From an uncultured Collinsella sp. (GTDB lineage Bacteria; Actinomycetota; Coriobacteriia; Coriobacteriales; Coriobacteriaceae): DNA of 32,708 bases. This document shows positions 16,147 through 23,764 of this stretch, one piece after another. How positions within the stretch are numbered: position 1 is the first letter of the stretch; the number at the start of each line of letters is the position of its first letter. A program made the position numbers and the translations under genes. The notes under the pieces are model-generated. The model searched no databases. It saw only the letters and a program-made list of their open reading frames with translations, and was not told the DNA's origin. The stretch is from assembly GCA_902493615.1 (NCBI GenBank), contig CABUQK010000007.1, positions 1-32,708 of the forward strand, read 5' to 3'.

Positions 16147-17112
16147 ATGTCGCGCAAGTCCGCCTACAAGCAAGTCCTTTCCATCGGCACCGCCGTGGTG
16201 CTGGGGTTTGCGCTGTTTACGGGATCGCTCGACGGAGCTCCCAAGCTGCTGTCGCCGCAAAGCGATGAACAGGCGGTAGCTCTGGCCGAGAAGCAAAACG
16301 AGAGTCCCAAGCGCACCGGCAACGAGGCAGACCTGGTCGCCCGGCTCGAATCGGGAACAGCCAGCTCCGAGGACTCCGGCGATGGCTCTGAATCCGCCGC
16401 AATTGACACCGGTGACGACACTTCCACAGGCAGCGCCGCCACCCCCATCGACGAGGTCGAAAACCCCGACCTCAACCGCGCCCGCGGTGTTTATCTCAGC
16501 AGCATTCCCGACTACGCCGGCAACCCCTACGTTGCCCTTCGCGCCGACAGCACGCACCCGCTCGGCACACCATCATTCACGCTCGATGAATACGAGCGCG
16601 CTACAGAAGAGGGTTGCTTTAAGAAATTCTCCAAGCTCGACAGCCTGGGCCGTACTCGCAAGGCGCTCGCCTGCGTAGGCCCCGAATCGCTCGGCCAGGG
16701 CAAGCGCGGCGATATCTCGCGCATCCACCCCGCCGGCTGGCGCCAGCAGCGCTACGACTTTATTCCGGGCCAGAGCCTCTACAACCGCTGCCACCTTATC
16801 GCCTGGTCGCTCTGCGGCGAAAACGCCAACCGTAAGAATCTCCTCACCGGCACGCGCTATCTCAACGAGACGGGCATGCTACCGTTTGAAGAGCAGATTC
16901 TCAACTACATCCACGACACGGGCAACCATGTTCTCTATCGCGTCACGCCCATGTATAACGAAGAGGAACTCGTCTGCCGTGGCGTGCGCCTTGAGGCGCA
17001 ATCGGTCGAGGACCACGGCAGGACCCTCTGTTTCCACGTATATTGCTACAACCTGCAGCCGCATGTGCAGATCGACTACGCCACCGGCCGCAATCAGGCC
17101 TCGGGAGACTAG
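16147..17112 (+). CDS. Membrane-anchored or secreted DNA/RNA non-specific endonuclease
   Basis: Protein of 321 residues. A short basic start and a hydrophobic stretch at about 9-28 (QVLSIGTAVVLGFALFTGSL) act as signal peptide or anchor. A disordered Ser/Asp/Glu/Gly-rich linker covers about 35-110. The nuclease domain follows, with YNRCHLIAWSLCGENANRKN (212-231) giving His216 as the likely general base, and NLLTGTRYLN (231-240) giving Asn240 as the likely metal ligand. ILNYIHDTGNHVLYRVTPMY completes the beta-beta-alpha-metal pattern of EndA/NUC-type nucleases. It would act outside the membrane, for example in DNA scavenging, uptake or biofilm turnover. ATG 16147 follows AGGAG (16138-16142). 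It stands alone and divergent from the modD-type gene. Confidence 0.85.
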   Translation: MSRKSAYKQVLSIGTAVVLGFALFTGSLDGAPKLLSPQSDEQAVALAEKQNESPKRTGNEADLVARLESGTASSEDSGDGSESAAIDTGDDTSTGSAATPIDEVENPDLNRARGVYLSSIPDYAGNPYVALRADSTHPLGTPSFTLDEYERATEEGCFKKFSKLDSLGRTRKALACVGPESLGQGKRGDISRIHPAGWRQQRYDFIPGQSLYNRCHLIAWSLCGENANRKNLLTGTRYLNETGMLPFEEQILNYIHDTGNHVLYRVTPMYNEEELVCRGVRLEAQSVEDHGRTLCFHVYCYNLQPHVQIDYATGRNQASGD

Positions 17113-17171
17113 GGCCGACCAAGCTGCCCCAAAACCTACCATGATCCGTTTTCCTCCGCCCCCTAGGGATC

Positions 17172-17205
17172 AAAAGGGGCCGCCCTGGATTGCCCAGAGC
17201 GGCCC
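17172..17205 (-). terminator. Terminator of the EF-G-like gene
   Basis: GGGCCGC (17177-17183) pairs with GCGGCCC (17199-17205), and CTGG/CCAG extend the stem inward. On the minus strand the hairpin is followed by TTTT (17172-17175). It lies 36 bp after the gene's stop. Confidence 0.7.
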
Positions 17206-17241
17206 TTGCATCGGCATGTATATTACAGGCAAAGTCACACG

Positions 17242-19317
17242 CTACTTGGCGCGGCCCTCCTCATAGCGCTCAACCAGCTTGGCCTGAACGTCATAAGGCA
17301 CCTGCTCGTAGCCTGCAGGCTTCATGGTAAAGTCGCCCGTGCCGCGCGTGATAGAGCGCAGACGCGTCGAGTAATCCGTCAGCTCGGCCAGCGGCGCCTG
17401 CGCGATGACCACGGTATCGCCGCGCTCATCGGTCTCCATACCCGTCACGCGACCGCGCGAGGCCGAGATGTCGCCCATCACGGCGCCGGCGTAGCTCTCG
17501 GGGATCGTCACCGTGATTTCCTCGATGGGTTCCAGCACCACCGGGTCGGCATCGGCACACGCCTTGCGCAGGCCGATGCGAGCCGCCGCGCGGAACGCCA
17601 TCTCGTTGGAGTCGACGCTGTGATACGAGCCGTCGTACACAGCCACGCGAATGCCCGTGAGCGGATAGCCGGCAATGATGCCGTCCTTCATGGTCTCCTG
17701 GACGCCCTTGTCCACGGCGGGGATCAGCGAGCGCGGAATGCGGCCGCCCACGACCTCGTCCACAAACTCGTAGCCGTCGCTCGTGCCGTCGGGCCCAATG
17801 AGCGGCTCCACGCGCAGCCAGCAGTCGCCGTACTGACCGGCGCCGCCGGTCTGCTTCTTATGGCGGCCCTGGGCACTTGCCGTACGGCGAATGGTCTCGC
17901 GATACGGAATGCGGATCGGCACGCTCTTGGCCACGACTTTGGTGCGATCCTCCAAACGGTTGAGCAGCACCGAAACCTGCGCCTCACCCACCGCCGAAAT
18001 GATGGTCTGGCCGGTCTCCTCGTCACGATCGATGCTCATGGTCGGATCGGCCTTGCAGGCCTTCTCGATAAACGTGTAGAGCTTCTCTTCGTCCCCGCGA
18101 TTCTCGGCCTCGATGGCAATGCGGTACTGCGAGTTGGGGAACTTAAACGCCGCAGCCTCGACCTTGCCGGTAATCGAGAGCGTATCGCCCGTCTCGGCCG
18201 CCAGCTTGGGTGCCACGATGATGTCACCGGCATAAGCGTGGCCAACCTCGGTCATATCGCGGCCGCACATCACATACAGGTGGGCCAGACGATCGCTCTT
18301 GCGGGTACGCGCGTTGATCAGCTCAAGGCCCGGCTCAAGCGTGCCCGTCAGCACCTTGATAAAGCTGATGCGACCCTGCTGCGGATCGGCCAGCGTCTTA
18401 AACACAAACGCCACCGGACGGTCATCGTCACTCGAGATCTTAAGCGAATCGCCGTCGATAAGCGGCATCTCGCCGTAGTCGGTCGGCGCCGGGAAGTACG
18501 TCGCGATGTCGTCCATCAGCGAGTTGACGCCCTGCTCCTTAATGCAATCGCCCGCAAAGACCGGCACAAAGATGCGCTCGGCAATCGCCTTCGACAGCAA
18601 GCCCTCAAGCTCCTCCTGCGTCAGCGTCTCCTCGCCTTCCAGGTACTTCATCATCAGCTCATCGTCGGCCTCGGCCACCAACTCGCACAGATGGTCATGG
18701 GCCTCCTCGGCCTGGGCACGATACTCCTCGGGAATCTCCGACTCAACGGCTTCGGTGCCGTTGCAATGGCGCGCCTTCATGCGCACCAGGTCGATGATGC
18801 CGTCAAAGTCCTCGCCCTCGCCCCAGGGAAGGGTCACGGCGCCCAGGCGCGTGCCAAAGCGCTCCTGCAGCAGGTCCATCGTGGTCGCAAAGCTGGCCTC
18901 GGAGCGCGACAGGCGGTTTACGAACACCGCACGTGCCAGGCGCAGGTCCTCGGCGGCATACCAGAGCTTAACCGTCGTAGGCTGCGGGCCGGCCTCGGCG
19001 TCGACCACAAACAGAGCCGTCTCGCAGACGCTCATCGCGGCAAAGGCGTCGCCGATAAAATCGGGGTAGCACGGGGCATCGAGCACATTGATGCGCGCGC
19101 CCTTCCAGTCGATCGGCGCGATGGTCGTCGAGATGGAGAATGAACGCTTGACCTCTTCAGGGTCATAGTCGAGCGTGGGCTTGGTGCCGTCGTGGCCGCC
19201 CAGGCGGGCGGTCTTGCCGGAAAGGTGGAGCATGGCCTCGGCGAGTGAAGTCTTGCCCACCCCGCCTTGGCCTACGAGCACCACGTTCCTTACATTGCCG
19301 GTCTTGGGAGCACCCAT
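17242..19317 (-). CDS. EF-G-like translational GTPase paralogue with degenerate G motifs
   Basis: Protein of 691 residues with the five-domain layout of elongation factor G. G1 is GQGGVGKTS (16-24), so the P-loop is intact. G3 reads DAPCYPDF (80-87) where true EF-G has DTPGHVDF: the catalytic His is Tyr. G4 reads NRLS (134-137) instead of NKMD, so the guanine-specificity Lys and Asp are missing. Domain IV (HKKQTGGAGQYGDCW) and V (ITVTIPESYAGAVMGDISASRGRV) are well kept. This is the EF-G-like class found beside canonical fusA in actinobacteria; a mycobacterial relative (EF-G2) is reported to lack GTPase activity. It may bind ribosomes in a regulatory or recycling role. ATG 19317 was chosen for AAGGAGGTC (19321-19329) just upstream. 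It is monocistronic. Confidence 0.85.
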   Translation of the reverse strand: MGAPKTGNVRNVVLVGQGGVGKTSLAEAMLHLSGKTARLGGHDGTKPTLDYDPEEVKRSFSISTTIAPIDWKGARINVLDAPCYPDFIGDAFAAMSVCETALFVVDAEAGPQPTTVKLWYAAEDLRLARAVFVNRLSRSEASFATTMDLLQERFGTRLGAVTLPWGEGEDFDGIIDLVRMKARHCNGTEAVESEIPEEYRAQAEEAHDHLCELVAEADDELMMKYLEGEETLTQEELEGLLSKAIAERIFVPVFAGDCIKEQGVNSLMDDIATYFPAPTDYGEMPLIDGDSLKISSDDDRPVAFVFKTLADPQQGRISFIKVLTGTLEPGLELINARTRKSDRLAHLYVMCGRDMTEVGHAYAGDIIVAPKLAAETGDTLSITGKVEAAAFKFPNSQYRIAIEAENRGDEEKLYTFIEKACKADPTMSIDRDEETGQTIISAVGEAQVSVLLNRLEDRTKVVAKSVPIRIPYRETIRRTASAQGRHKKQTGGAGQYGDCWLRVEPLIGPDGTSDGYEFVDEVVGGRIPRSLIPAVDKGVQETMKDGIIAGYPLTGIRVAVYDGSYHSVDSNEMAFRAAARIGLRKACADADPVVLEPIEEITVTIPESYAGAVMGDISASRGRVTGMETDERGDTVVIAQAPLAELTDYSTRLRSITRGTGDFTMKPAGYEQVPYDVQAKLVERYEEGRAK

Positions 19318-19558
19318 GATGACCTCCTTGCAGGGCCGCGCGCAATGCGCGACGCCAACGGGGAGAGTTCGCGGTCGGTGCCATCCCGGGAGCAGCATGG
19401 TCGGCAGCCGAGCCGACTCACCCTCCAAATGTCCTATGCCACCACCCTACCCTCACGGGCGACCATCCATGCACACCTTTCGGCGCACGTATGAATACAG
19501 GCGGCGAGAGGAAGAGACGAGCTTATGAAGCGGTTATTGAACCCCGTCGACGCAAACA
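19318..19558 (-). other. Leader and intergenic region upstream of the EF-G-like gene
   Basis: The first part (19321-19329) is the ribosome site. The rest includes GTCGGC-AGCCGA-GCCGAC (about 19401-19418), a small palindrome. The frame stays open for 37 codons upstream but lacks protein-like composition and a ribosome site. I found no convincing promoter. The terminator of the upstream ABC operon (19556-19594) marks the other end. Confidence 0.4.
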
Positions 19559-19594
19559 AAAAGCCACCACAGACCGTAAGACCTGCGGCGGCTT
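19556..19594 (-). terminator. Terminator of the amino acid ABC importer operon
   Basis: In the minus-strand RNA AAGCCGCCGCAG pairs with CUGUGGUGGCUU; the two apparent mismatches are G-U pairs, so the 12-bp stem is complete (19583-19594 with 19561-19572). The stem ends in U residues and continues UUUG. It is 33 bp past the ATPase stop. Confidence 0.75.
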
Positions 19595-19627
19595 CGCCTC
19601 AATTAATAGTTGAGTAAATACCTGAGC

Positions 19628-20392
19628 CTATCCCTCGATACGGCTCAAGAACTCACGCGTGCGCTGCTCGCGCGGATGGTCGATAACCTGCTCGGCAGGA
19701 CCCTCCTCGACAATGCGGCCGCCATCCATAAAGACCACGCGGTCGGCAACATCGCGCGCAAACTGCATTGCGTGGGTCACGATCACCATCGTCATATTCT
19801 GCGCCGCAAGGTCTTTAATGACACGCAGCACCTCGGCCGTTAGCTCGGGATCGAGCGCCGAGGTCGGCTCGTCAAAGAACAGGATCTCCGGGTCGAGCGC
19901 TAGGGCGCGGGCAATACTCACGCGCTGTTGCTGACCGCCCGAAAGCTCACAAGGAACCTTGTTCTCGTTGCCCATAAGCCCCATCTGCGCGATCAACTCG
20001 CATGCACGTGCCTCTGCCTGCTCGCGCGGACGCTTGAGCACGCGGATCGGCGCGTCGATGATGTTTTTCATCACGGTATAGTGCGGGAACAGGTTGTAAT
20101 TTTGGAACACCAGGCCGAATCGCGAGCGTGCCCGCTTGGGCACATCGCCCTTCGCATAGACTGCGCCCGAACCCGCATCCGTCGCAACGGCAAGGTCACC
20201 AAACGAGAGCGAGCCTCCGTCGAGTGTCTCGAGCAGCGTGGCACACCGCAGCAGCGTGGACTTGCCGCCACCCGAAGGCCCGATAATCGCCACGACCTCG
20301 CCACGCTTGACCTCGAGCGAGATATCCTTGAGCACCTCATTGCCGCCAAACGCCTTGCGCGCGCTTTCGATTTTCATCACTGAGTTAGTCAT
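19628..20392 (-). CDS. Polar amino acid ABC importer, ATP-binding subunit
   Basis: ATPase of 254 residues that powers uptake through the permease encoded just upstream. Walker A is GPSGGGKST (38-46), the Q-loop is LVFQNYNLFPHYTVMKNI, the signature is LSGGQQQRVSIARAL, Walker B is EILFFDEPTSALDPEL and the switch His is in IVTHAMQFA. This is the GlnQ/ArtP-like family. ATG 20392 overlaps the permease stop by 8 bp (ATGACTAA) and has no good ribosome site, so translational coupling is likely; ATG 20377 is a possible alternative. It is the last gene of the receptor-permease-ATPase operon and is followed by terminator 19556-19594. The amino acid carried is not certain. Confidence 0.93.
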   Translation of the reverse strand: MTNSVMKIESARKAFGGNEVLKDISLEVKRGEVVAIIGPSGGGKSTLLRCATLLETLDGGSLSFGDLAVATDAGSGAVYAKGDVPKRARSRFGLVFQNYNLFPHYTVMKNIIDAPIRVLKRPREQAEARACELIAQMGLMGNENKVPCELSGGQQQRVSIARALALDPEILFFDEPTSALDPELTAEVLRVIKDLAAQNMTMVIVTHAMQFARDVADRVVFMDGGRIVEEGPAEQVIDHPREQRTREFLSRIEG

Positions 20393-21038
20393 GATAATAG
20401 TCCAGCTTCTTTTCGGCGGCGCCCAGCAGCATCTCGACCACAAAGTTAAAGACCCAGTAGATCAACGCCGCAATCGCAAACGGCACCATGCTCACTTGCG
20501 AGGCGACCAGCGCCTTGGCCGTCGAGAACATCTCCCCCACGCCGATGGCAAACGCCAGCGACGTATCCTTGACCAGCGTGATGATCTCGTTGCCCATCGC
20601 CGGCAAAATGCGCTTGGCAACCTGCGGCATCACGATATACAGAAACGTCTGCATGCGCGAATAGCCCAGTACCTCTGCTGCCTCGTATTGACCGCGCGGA
20701 ATGGACTGCAGGCCCGAGCGATAGATCTCGGCAAAGTAACCGGCGTAGTTGATGATGAACGCTACGACGCACGCCGTCCACTTGGAATCGGGCGTGAGCG
20801 AAATGCCAAACACGTAGTACGGGGCAAAGTAGATGGCAAACATCTGCAGCATGAGCGGCGTACCGCGCATGACCGAAATGTAGATGCGCGCAATCCAGCG
20901 AAGCGGCGCGATTTTGCTCATGCGCATAAACGCCACGGGGATTCCCAGCGGAATCGACCCCAGCAGCGTCAGCACAAACAACTGCAAACTGACCAAGAAT
21001 CCCTGGCCAAGCATCTGCATCATGACCTGAATAGACAT
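20385..21038 (-). CDS. Polar amino acid ABC importer, permease subunit
   Basis: Membrane protein of 217 residues of the HisM/GlnP family with about five membrane segments. RGTPLMLQMFAIYFAPYY is the typical first-half motif, and the EAA loop reads EAAEVLGYSRMQTFLYIVMPQVAKRILPAMGNE. As the only permease of the operon it should work as a homodimer. ATG 21038 shares its A with the TAA stop of the receptor gene (TAATG), a tight coupling that argues against the codons further upstream. Its own stop overlaps the ATPase start. Confidence 0.93.
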   Translation of the reverse strand: MSIQVMMQMLGQGFLVSLQLFVLTLLGSIPLGIPVAFMRMSKIAPLRWIARIYISVMRGTPLMLQMFAIYFAPYYVFGISLTPDSKWTACVVAFIINYAGYFAEIYRSGLQSIPRGQYEAAEVLGYSRMQTFLYIVMPQVAKRILPAMGNEIITLVKDTSLAFAIGVGEMFSTAKALVASQVSMVPFAIAALIYWVFNFVVEMLLGAAEKKLDYYHD

Positions 21039-21898
21039 TACTTGAGCACCCAATTATCGAAAGACAGACCATAGCTCGCGTACTTGTCGCACAGGTCCTT
21101 GACCGTGCCGTCCTCGTAGAGCGCCTTGAGCGACTCGGTCACGGCATCGGCGGACTTGGTGTCGCCCTTCTTAAAGCCGACAGCGTAGTGCTCGCTGGAC
21201 AGCGGCTTGTCGAGCTGCGTATAGGCATCGGGCTTGGCGGCAAGCTGATACTGGGCAATCGAAAGGTCGCAAGCTACGGCATCGACTGCGCCGCTCTCGA
21301 GCTGCATAAAGGCCGTGTTGTACTCGCCGATCGTGTCGAGCGTGGCAAACGTCGCCGCCAGATCCTTCTGGTCACCCTCGAGCACATCCTGCGCAGCGGA
21401 ATCGGTCTGGGTAATCACGGTCTTGCCGGCAAGATCATCCCAGCTCTTGATGCCCGCATCCTTCTTTACCACCAGCACCTGCTCGTTAAGCATGTACGGC
21501 TCGGAGAACGTGTAGTCGTCCTCGCGACCCTCCATGGTAAAGCCGTTCCAGATGCAGTTGATGGCACCCGAGTTGAGCAGCGTGTCCTTGGCATCCCAAT
21601 CGATGGCCTCGTAATCGACATCCCAGCCCTGCTTATCGGCAACAGCCTTGGCAAGGTCAAGGTCAAAGCCCGTGTACTCGCCATCGTCACCCACAAAGCC
21701 GTACGGAGGGTAGGACTTGTCAAAGCCCACCACGAGCTTCTTGGACTCCGCAGCGCCCTTCACATCCTTGGCCGCGGCAGAGCCAGCAGCGGAGCCCTTG
21801 CCGGCGCCACCGCCGCAGCCGACAAGACCAAGGCCAAGCACCGTGGCAAGCGAGCCGGCTAGACCAACAAACTGACGACGAGACATATCGGTATTCAT
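21038..21898 (-). CDS. Amino acid-binding lipoprotein of the ABC importer (Tat-type signal)
   Basis: Substrate receptor of 286 residues. The N-terminus has a twin-arginine motif SRRQFVG (6-12), a hydrophobic stretch and a lipobox LVGC with Cys28 as the lipid-modified residue, so it is probably exported folded by Tat and tethered outside. A Gly/Ser/Ala linker follows. The binding fold starts KKLVVGFDKSYPPYGFVGDDG and continues TGFDLDLAKAVA, the family-3 amino acid receptor pattern, with NGFTMEGREDDYTFSEPYM as the ligand-side loop. Ligand class is polar amino acid or cystine; the sequence does not decide. ATG 21898 follows AAGGGGGAA. It heads the operon and has a promoter at 21955-21983 with an operator-like palindrome at 21917-21936. 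Confidence 0.93.
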   Translation of the reverse strand: MNTDMSRRQFVGLAGSLATVLGLGLVGCGGGAGKGSAAGSAAAKDVKGAAESKKLVVGFDKSYPPYGFVGDDGEYTGFDLDLAKAVADKQGWDVDYEAIDWDAKDTLLNSGAINCIWNGFTMEGREDDYTFSEPYMLNEQVLVVKKDAGIKSWDDLAGKTVITQTDSAAQDVLEGDQKDLAATFATLDTIGEYNTAFMQLESGAVDAVACDLSIAQYQLAAKPDAYTQLDKPLSSEHYAVGFKKGDTKSADAVTESLKALYEDGTVKDLCDKYASYGLSFDNWVLK

Positions 21899-21916
21899 GG
21901 TATTCCCCCTTGGTGG

Positions 21917-21936
21917 CACTTTAGTTAGGTAAAGTG
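21917..21936. promoter_or_regulatory. Operator-like palindrome in the leader of the amino acid importer operon
   Basis: CACTTTA (21917-21923) and TAAAGTG (21930-21936) form a perfect 7-bp inverted repeat with a 6-bp spacer, between promoter and ribosome site. A third CACTTTA sits at 21961-21967 inside the promoter spacer. Binding at both would repress initiation. The regulator is not in view. Confidence 0.5.
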
Positions 21937-21954
21937 ATTCGTGTAACGTCCAGA

Positions 21955-21983
21955 ATCATACACTTTAGCGTGATAGAGCACAA
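21955..21983 (-). promoter_or_regulatory. Promoter of the amino acid importer operon
   Basis: On the minus strand TTGTGC (21978-21983), 17 bp and TATGAT (21955-21960). The leader is about 50 nt and contains the palindrome 21917-21936. Confidence 0.6.
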
Positions 21984-21990
21984 GATGAGT

Positions 21991-22129
21991 TTGCCCGCCG
22001 CGCGAGGGGTGCGGGGGTTAAGTTTCCTGCTCTACAGTCCTGCTCACGACGGAGGCCACATTAAGTGGCCTCCTGTTCGTGCGGAACTCGCGATAAACTT
22101 AACCCCCGCACCCCTCGCGCGGCGGGCAA
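21991..22129. repeat. 139-bp palindromic element with perfect 35-bp arms
   Basis: Left arm 21991-22025 (starting TTGCCCGCCGCGCGAGG) is the exact reverse complement of right arm 22095-22129. Between them lies a second perfect hairpin, GGAGGCCAC (22051-22059) with GTGGCCTCC (22065-22073), which a bulged CACGAC/GTTCGTG pairing extends. No reading frame fills it. It sits between the divergent importer operon and rlmD-type gene. I saw no target-site duplication at its ends. It could be a non-autonomous mobile element or a very stable RNA or DNA cruciform. Confidence 0.85.
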
Positions 22130-22237
22130 CCGTCGTTGGACTTATCACTGACACCAATAAACCGCTTGCATATCGTCTGTTGGCCTGGCACGGTACAATG
22201 CTTGTAGCTTTAAATTTATGAATTAGTGGGGTTATCG

Positions 22238-23686
22238 ATGGCAGAATCTCGTGCGGAGCGCAGGGCTCGTCGTGCTTTGGTGGAGGCGGCTGAGGGGTCG
22301 AAGGAGGCGAAATCTTCTACGAAATCCAAGTCTTCTAAAGCTGCAAAAAGCAAACCGACCAAGAGCAGAGCTAAGACCAAGCGTTCTGACTCTCGTCGAG
22401 GCGGGGATAAAGCGCCTCAGACTCGCTCCAAGCGCTCGCATAAAGATCAGGTTTCGTCTGCGCGTAAGGCCGTGGACCCCAAGTCTCCCTGTTCGATCAT
22501 GAAATCTTGCGGTGGGTGCACGGCGCTCAATCGTCCTTATAAAAAGCAGTTGGCGGCTAAGCAGGCTGCTATGGAGGAGCTGTTTGCCGAGCTTTGTGAG
22601 CGTGAGAGCATTGCTGTCGATCCTATTCGCGGTATGGGCGTCACCCTTGGCGACCCGGGCAAATATCCTGCGCCGCGCGGTTTTCGCCATAAGGCCGCCA
22701 CTCCCTTTGCTCCCGGTAAGGAGGGCGCTGTCCGTTGCGGTTTCTTTGAGCGCGGCACGCACAAGATCGTTGCCGTACCCGAATGCCCCGTCGAGGCGTC
22801 GGGCGCTCGTCAGATTCTCAACGGCATCGCACGCGAAGCTGAGCGGTTGCATATTCCCGCCTTTAACGAGGACAAGCATCTTGGTTTGCTTCGCTATGCC
22901 GTCATCCGCTGCGGTTGGCGTACCGACCAGGTCATGGTTACGCTCGTGACCGCCCAGCGTGACTTACCGCATGCACAGGAGTTTTTTGAGGCCGTCGCGG
23001 CGCTCGATCCGCATATCGTCACCGTTGCCCAAAATATCAATGGACGTCCCGGTAACGCCATCTTGGGTGAGGAGACTCGTATCGTCTATGGCGCCGAATG
23101 CATGCGCGACCAGCTGCTCGGCTGCGAATTCGACATCTCCCCCACCGCGTTTTATCAGACCAACCCGCAACAGACCGAGCTGCTCTATCAGCTCGCTATC
23201 GACGGCATGGATTTGCACCAGGGCGATGTGCTCATGGATGCCTACTGTGGCAGCGGTACCATCGGTCTTTGCGCAGCTAAAGATGCCCAGAACAAGGGTA
23301 TCGGCATTATGCTGCTCGGCGTGGAGCGCAACCCGGCGGGCATTGCCGACGCACGTCGCAATGCCGAGCTCAACGGCCTCACCCGCAGCGCTTGGTTTAT
23401 GGCCGACGATGCGACCGACTATATTCTCGATGCCGCCGATAACAACGAGCGCGTCGACGTCCTTTCCATCGACCCGCCGCGCGCCGGTTCCACCCCCGAG
23501 TTCCTCGACGCCGCCTGCGCACTTAAGCCGCGCCGCATTACCTACATCAGCTGCAACCCCGTGACCCAAGAGCGCGACCTTCACCAGCTCCTCGACGGAG
23601 GCTATCGCCTGCTCAAGATCACGCCCGTCGACATGTTCCCTCACACCGACCACACCGAAACCGTAGCGGTCCTCGAACGCCGCTAA
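22238..23686 (+). CDS. rlmD: 23S rRNA (uracil-C5)-methyltransferase, RlmD/RumA family
   Basis: Enzyme of 482 residues that methylates a uracil C5 in RNA using S-adenosylmethionine. The 4Fe-4S cysteines are Cys85, Cys91, Cys94 and Cys183 (C-x5-C-x2-C, then PECP), as in RumA. The methyltransferase core shows YQTNPQQTELLY, DAYCGSGTIGL, SIDPPRAG and the catalytic-Cys region YISCNPVTQERDL. Residues 1-80 are a Lys/Ser/Arg-rich extension, probably disordered and RNA-binding. The usual N-terminal TRAM domain is not evident. ATG 22238 was chosen over GTG 22226, because TGGGG just upstream can be its ribosome site. A possible -10 is TACAAT (22194-22199). The exact target base cannot be told from the TrmA/RlmC/RlmD family level. 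Terminator 23715-23744 follows. Confidence 0.9.
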   Translation: MAESRAERRARRALVEAAEGSKEAKSSTKSKSSKAAKSKPTKSRAKTKRSDSRRGGDKAPQTRSKRSHKDQVSSARKAVDPKSPCSIMKSCGGCTALNRPYKKQLAAKQAAMEELFAELCERESIAVDPIRGMGVTLGDPGKYPAPRGFRHKAATPFAPGKEGAVRCGFFERGTHKIVAVPECPVEASGARQILNGIAREAERLHIPAFNEDKHLGLLRYAVIRCGWRTDQVMVTLVTAQRDLPHAQEFFEAVAALDPHIVTVAQNINGRPGNAILGEETRIVYGAECMRDQLLGCEFDISPTAFYQTNPQQTELLYQLAIDGMDLHQGDVLMDAYCGSGTIGLCAAKDAQNKGIGIMLLGVERNPAGIADARRNAELNGLTRSAWFMADDATDYILDAADNNERVDVLSIDPPRAGSTPEFLDAACALKPRRITYISCNPVTQERDLHQLLDGGYRLLKITPVDMFPHTDHTETVAVLERR

Positions 23687-23714
23687 CCAACCTCAGTAGA
23701 TTTTTGGGACAAGA

Positions 23715-23744
23715 AAGGGGGCGACCCGTCTGGGCCGCCCCCTT
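23715..23744 (+). terminator. Terminator of the rlmD-type gene
   Basis: AAGGGGGCG (23715-23723) pairs with CGCCCCCTT (23736-23744) and is followed by CGCTTGGTTT. It lies between two convergent genes. Confidence 0.65.
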
Positions 23745-23764
23745 CGCTTGGTTTATAAATTCCG

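Noticed and set aside
17206..19143. Long plus-strand frame antisense to the EF-G-like gene
   Set aside because: The product is His/Arg/Leu-rich without domains, which is the usual antisense shadow of a high-GC gene. The minus strand encodes an unmistakable EF-G relative.
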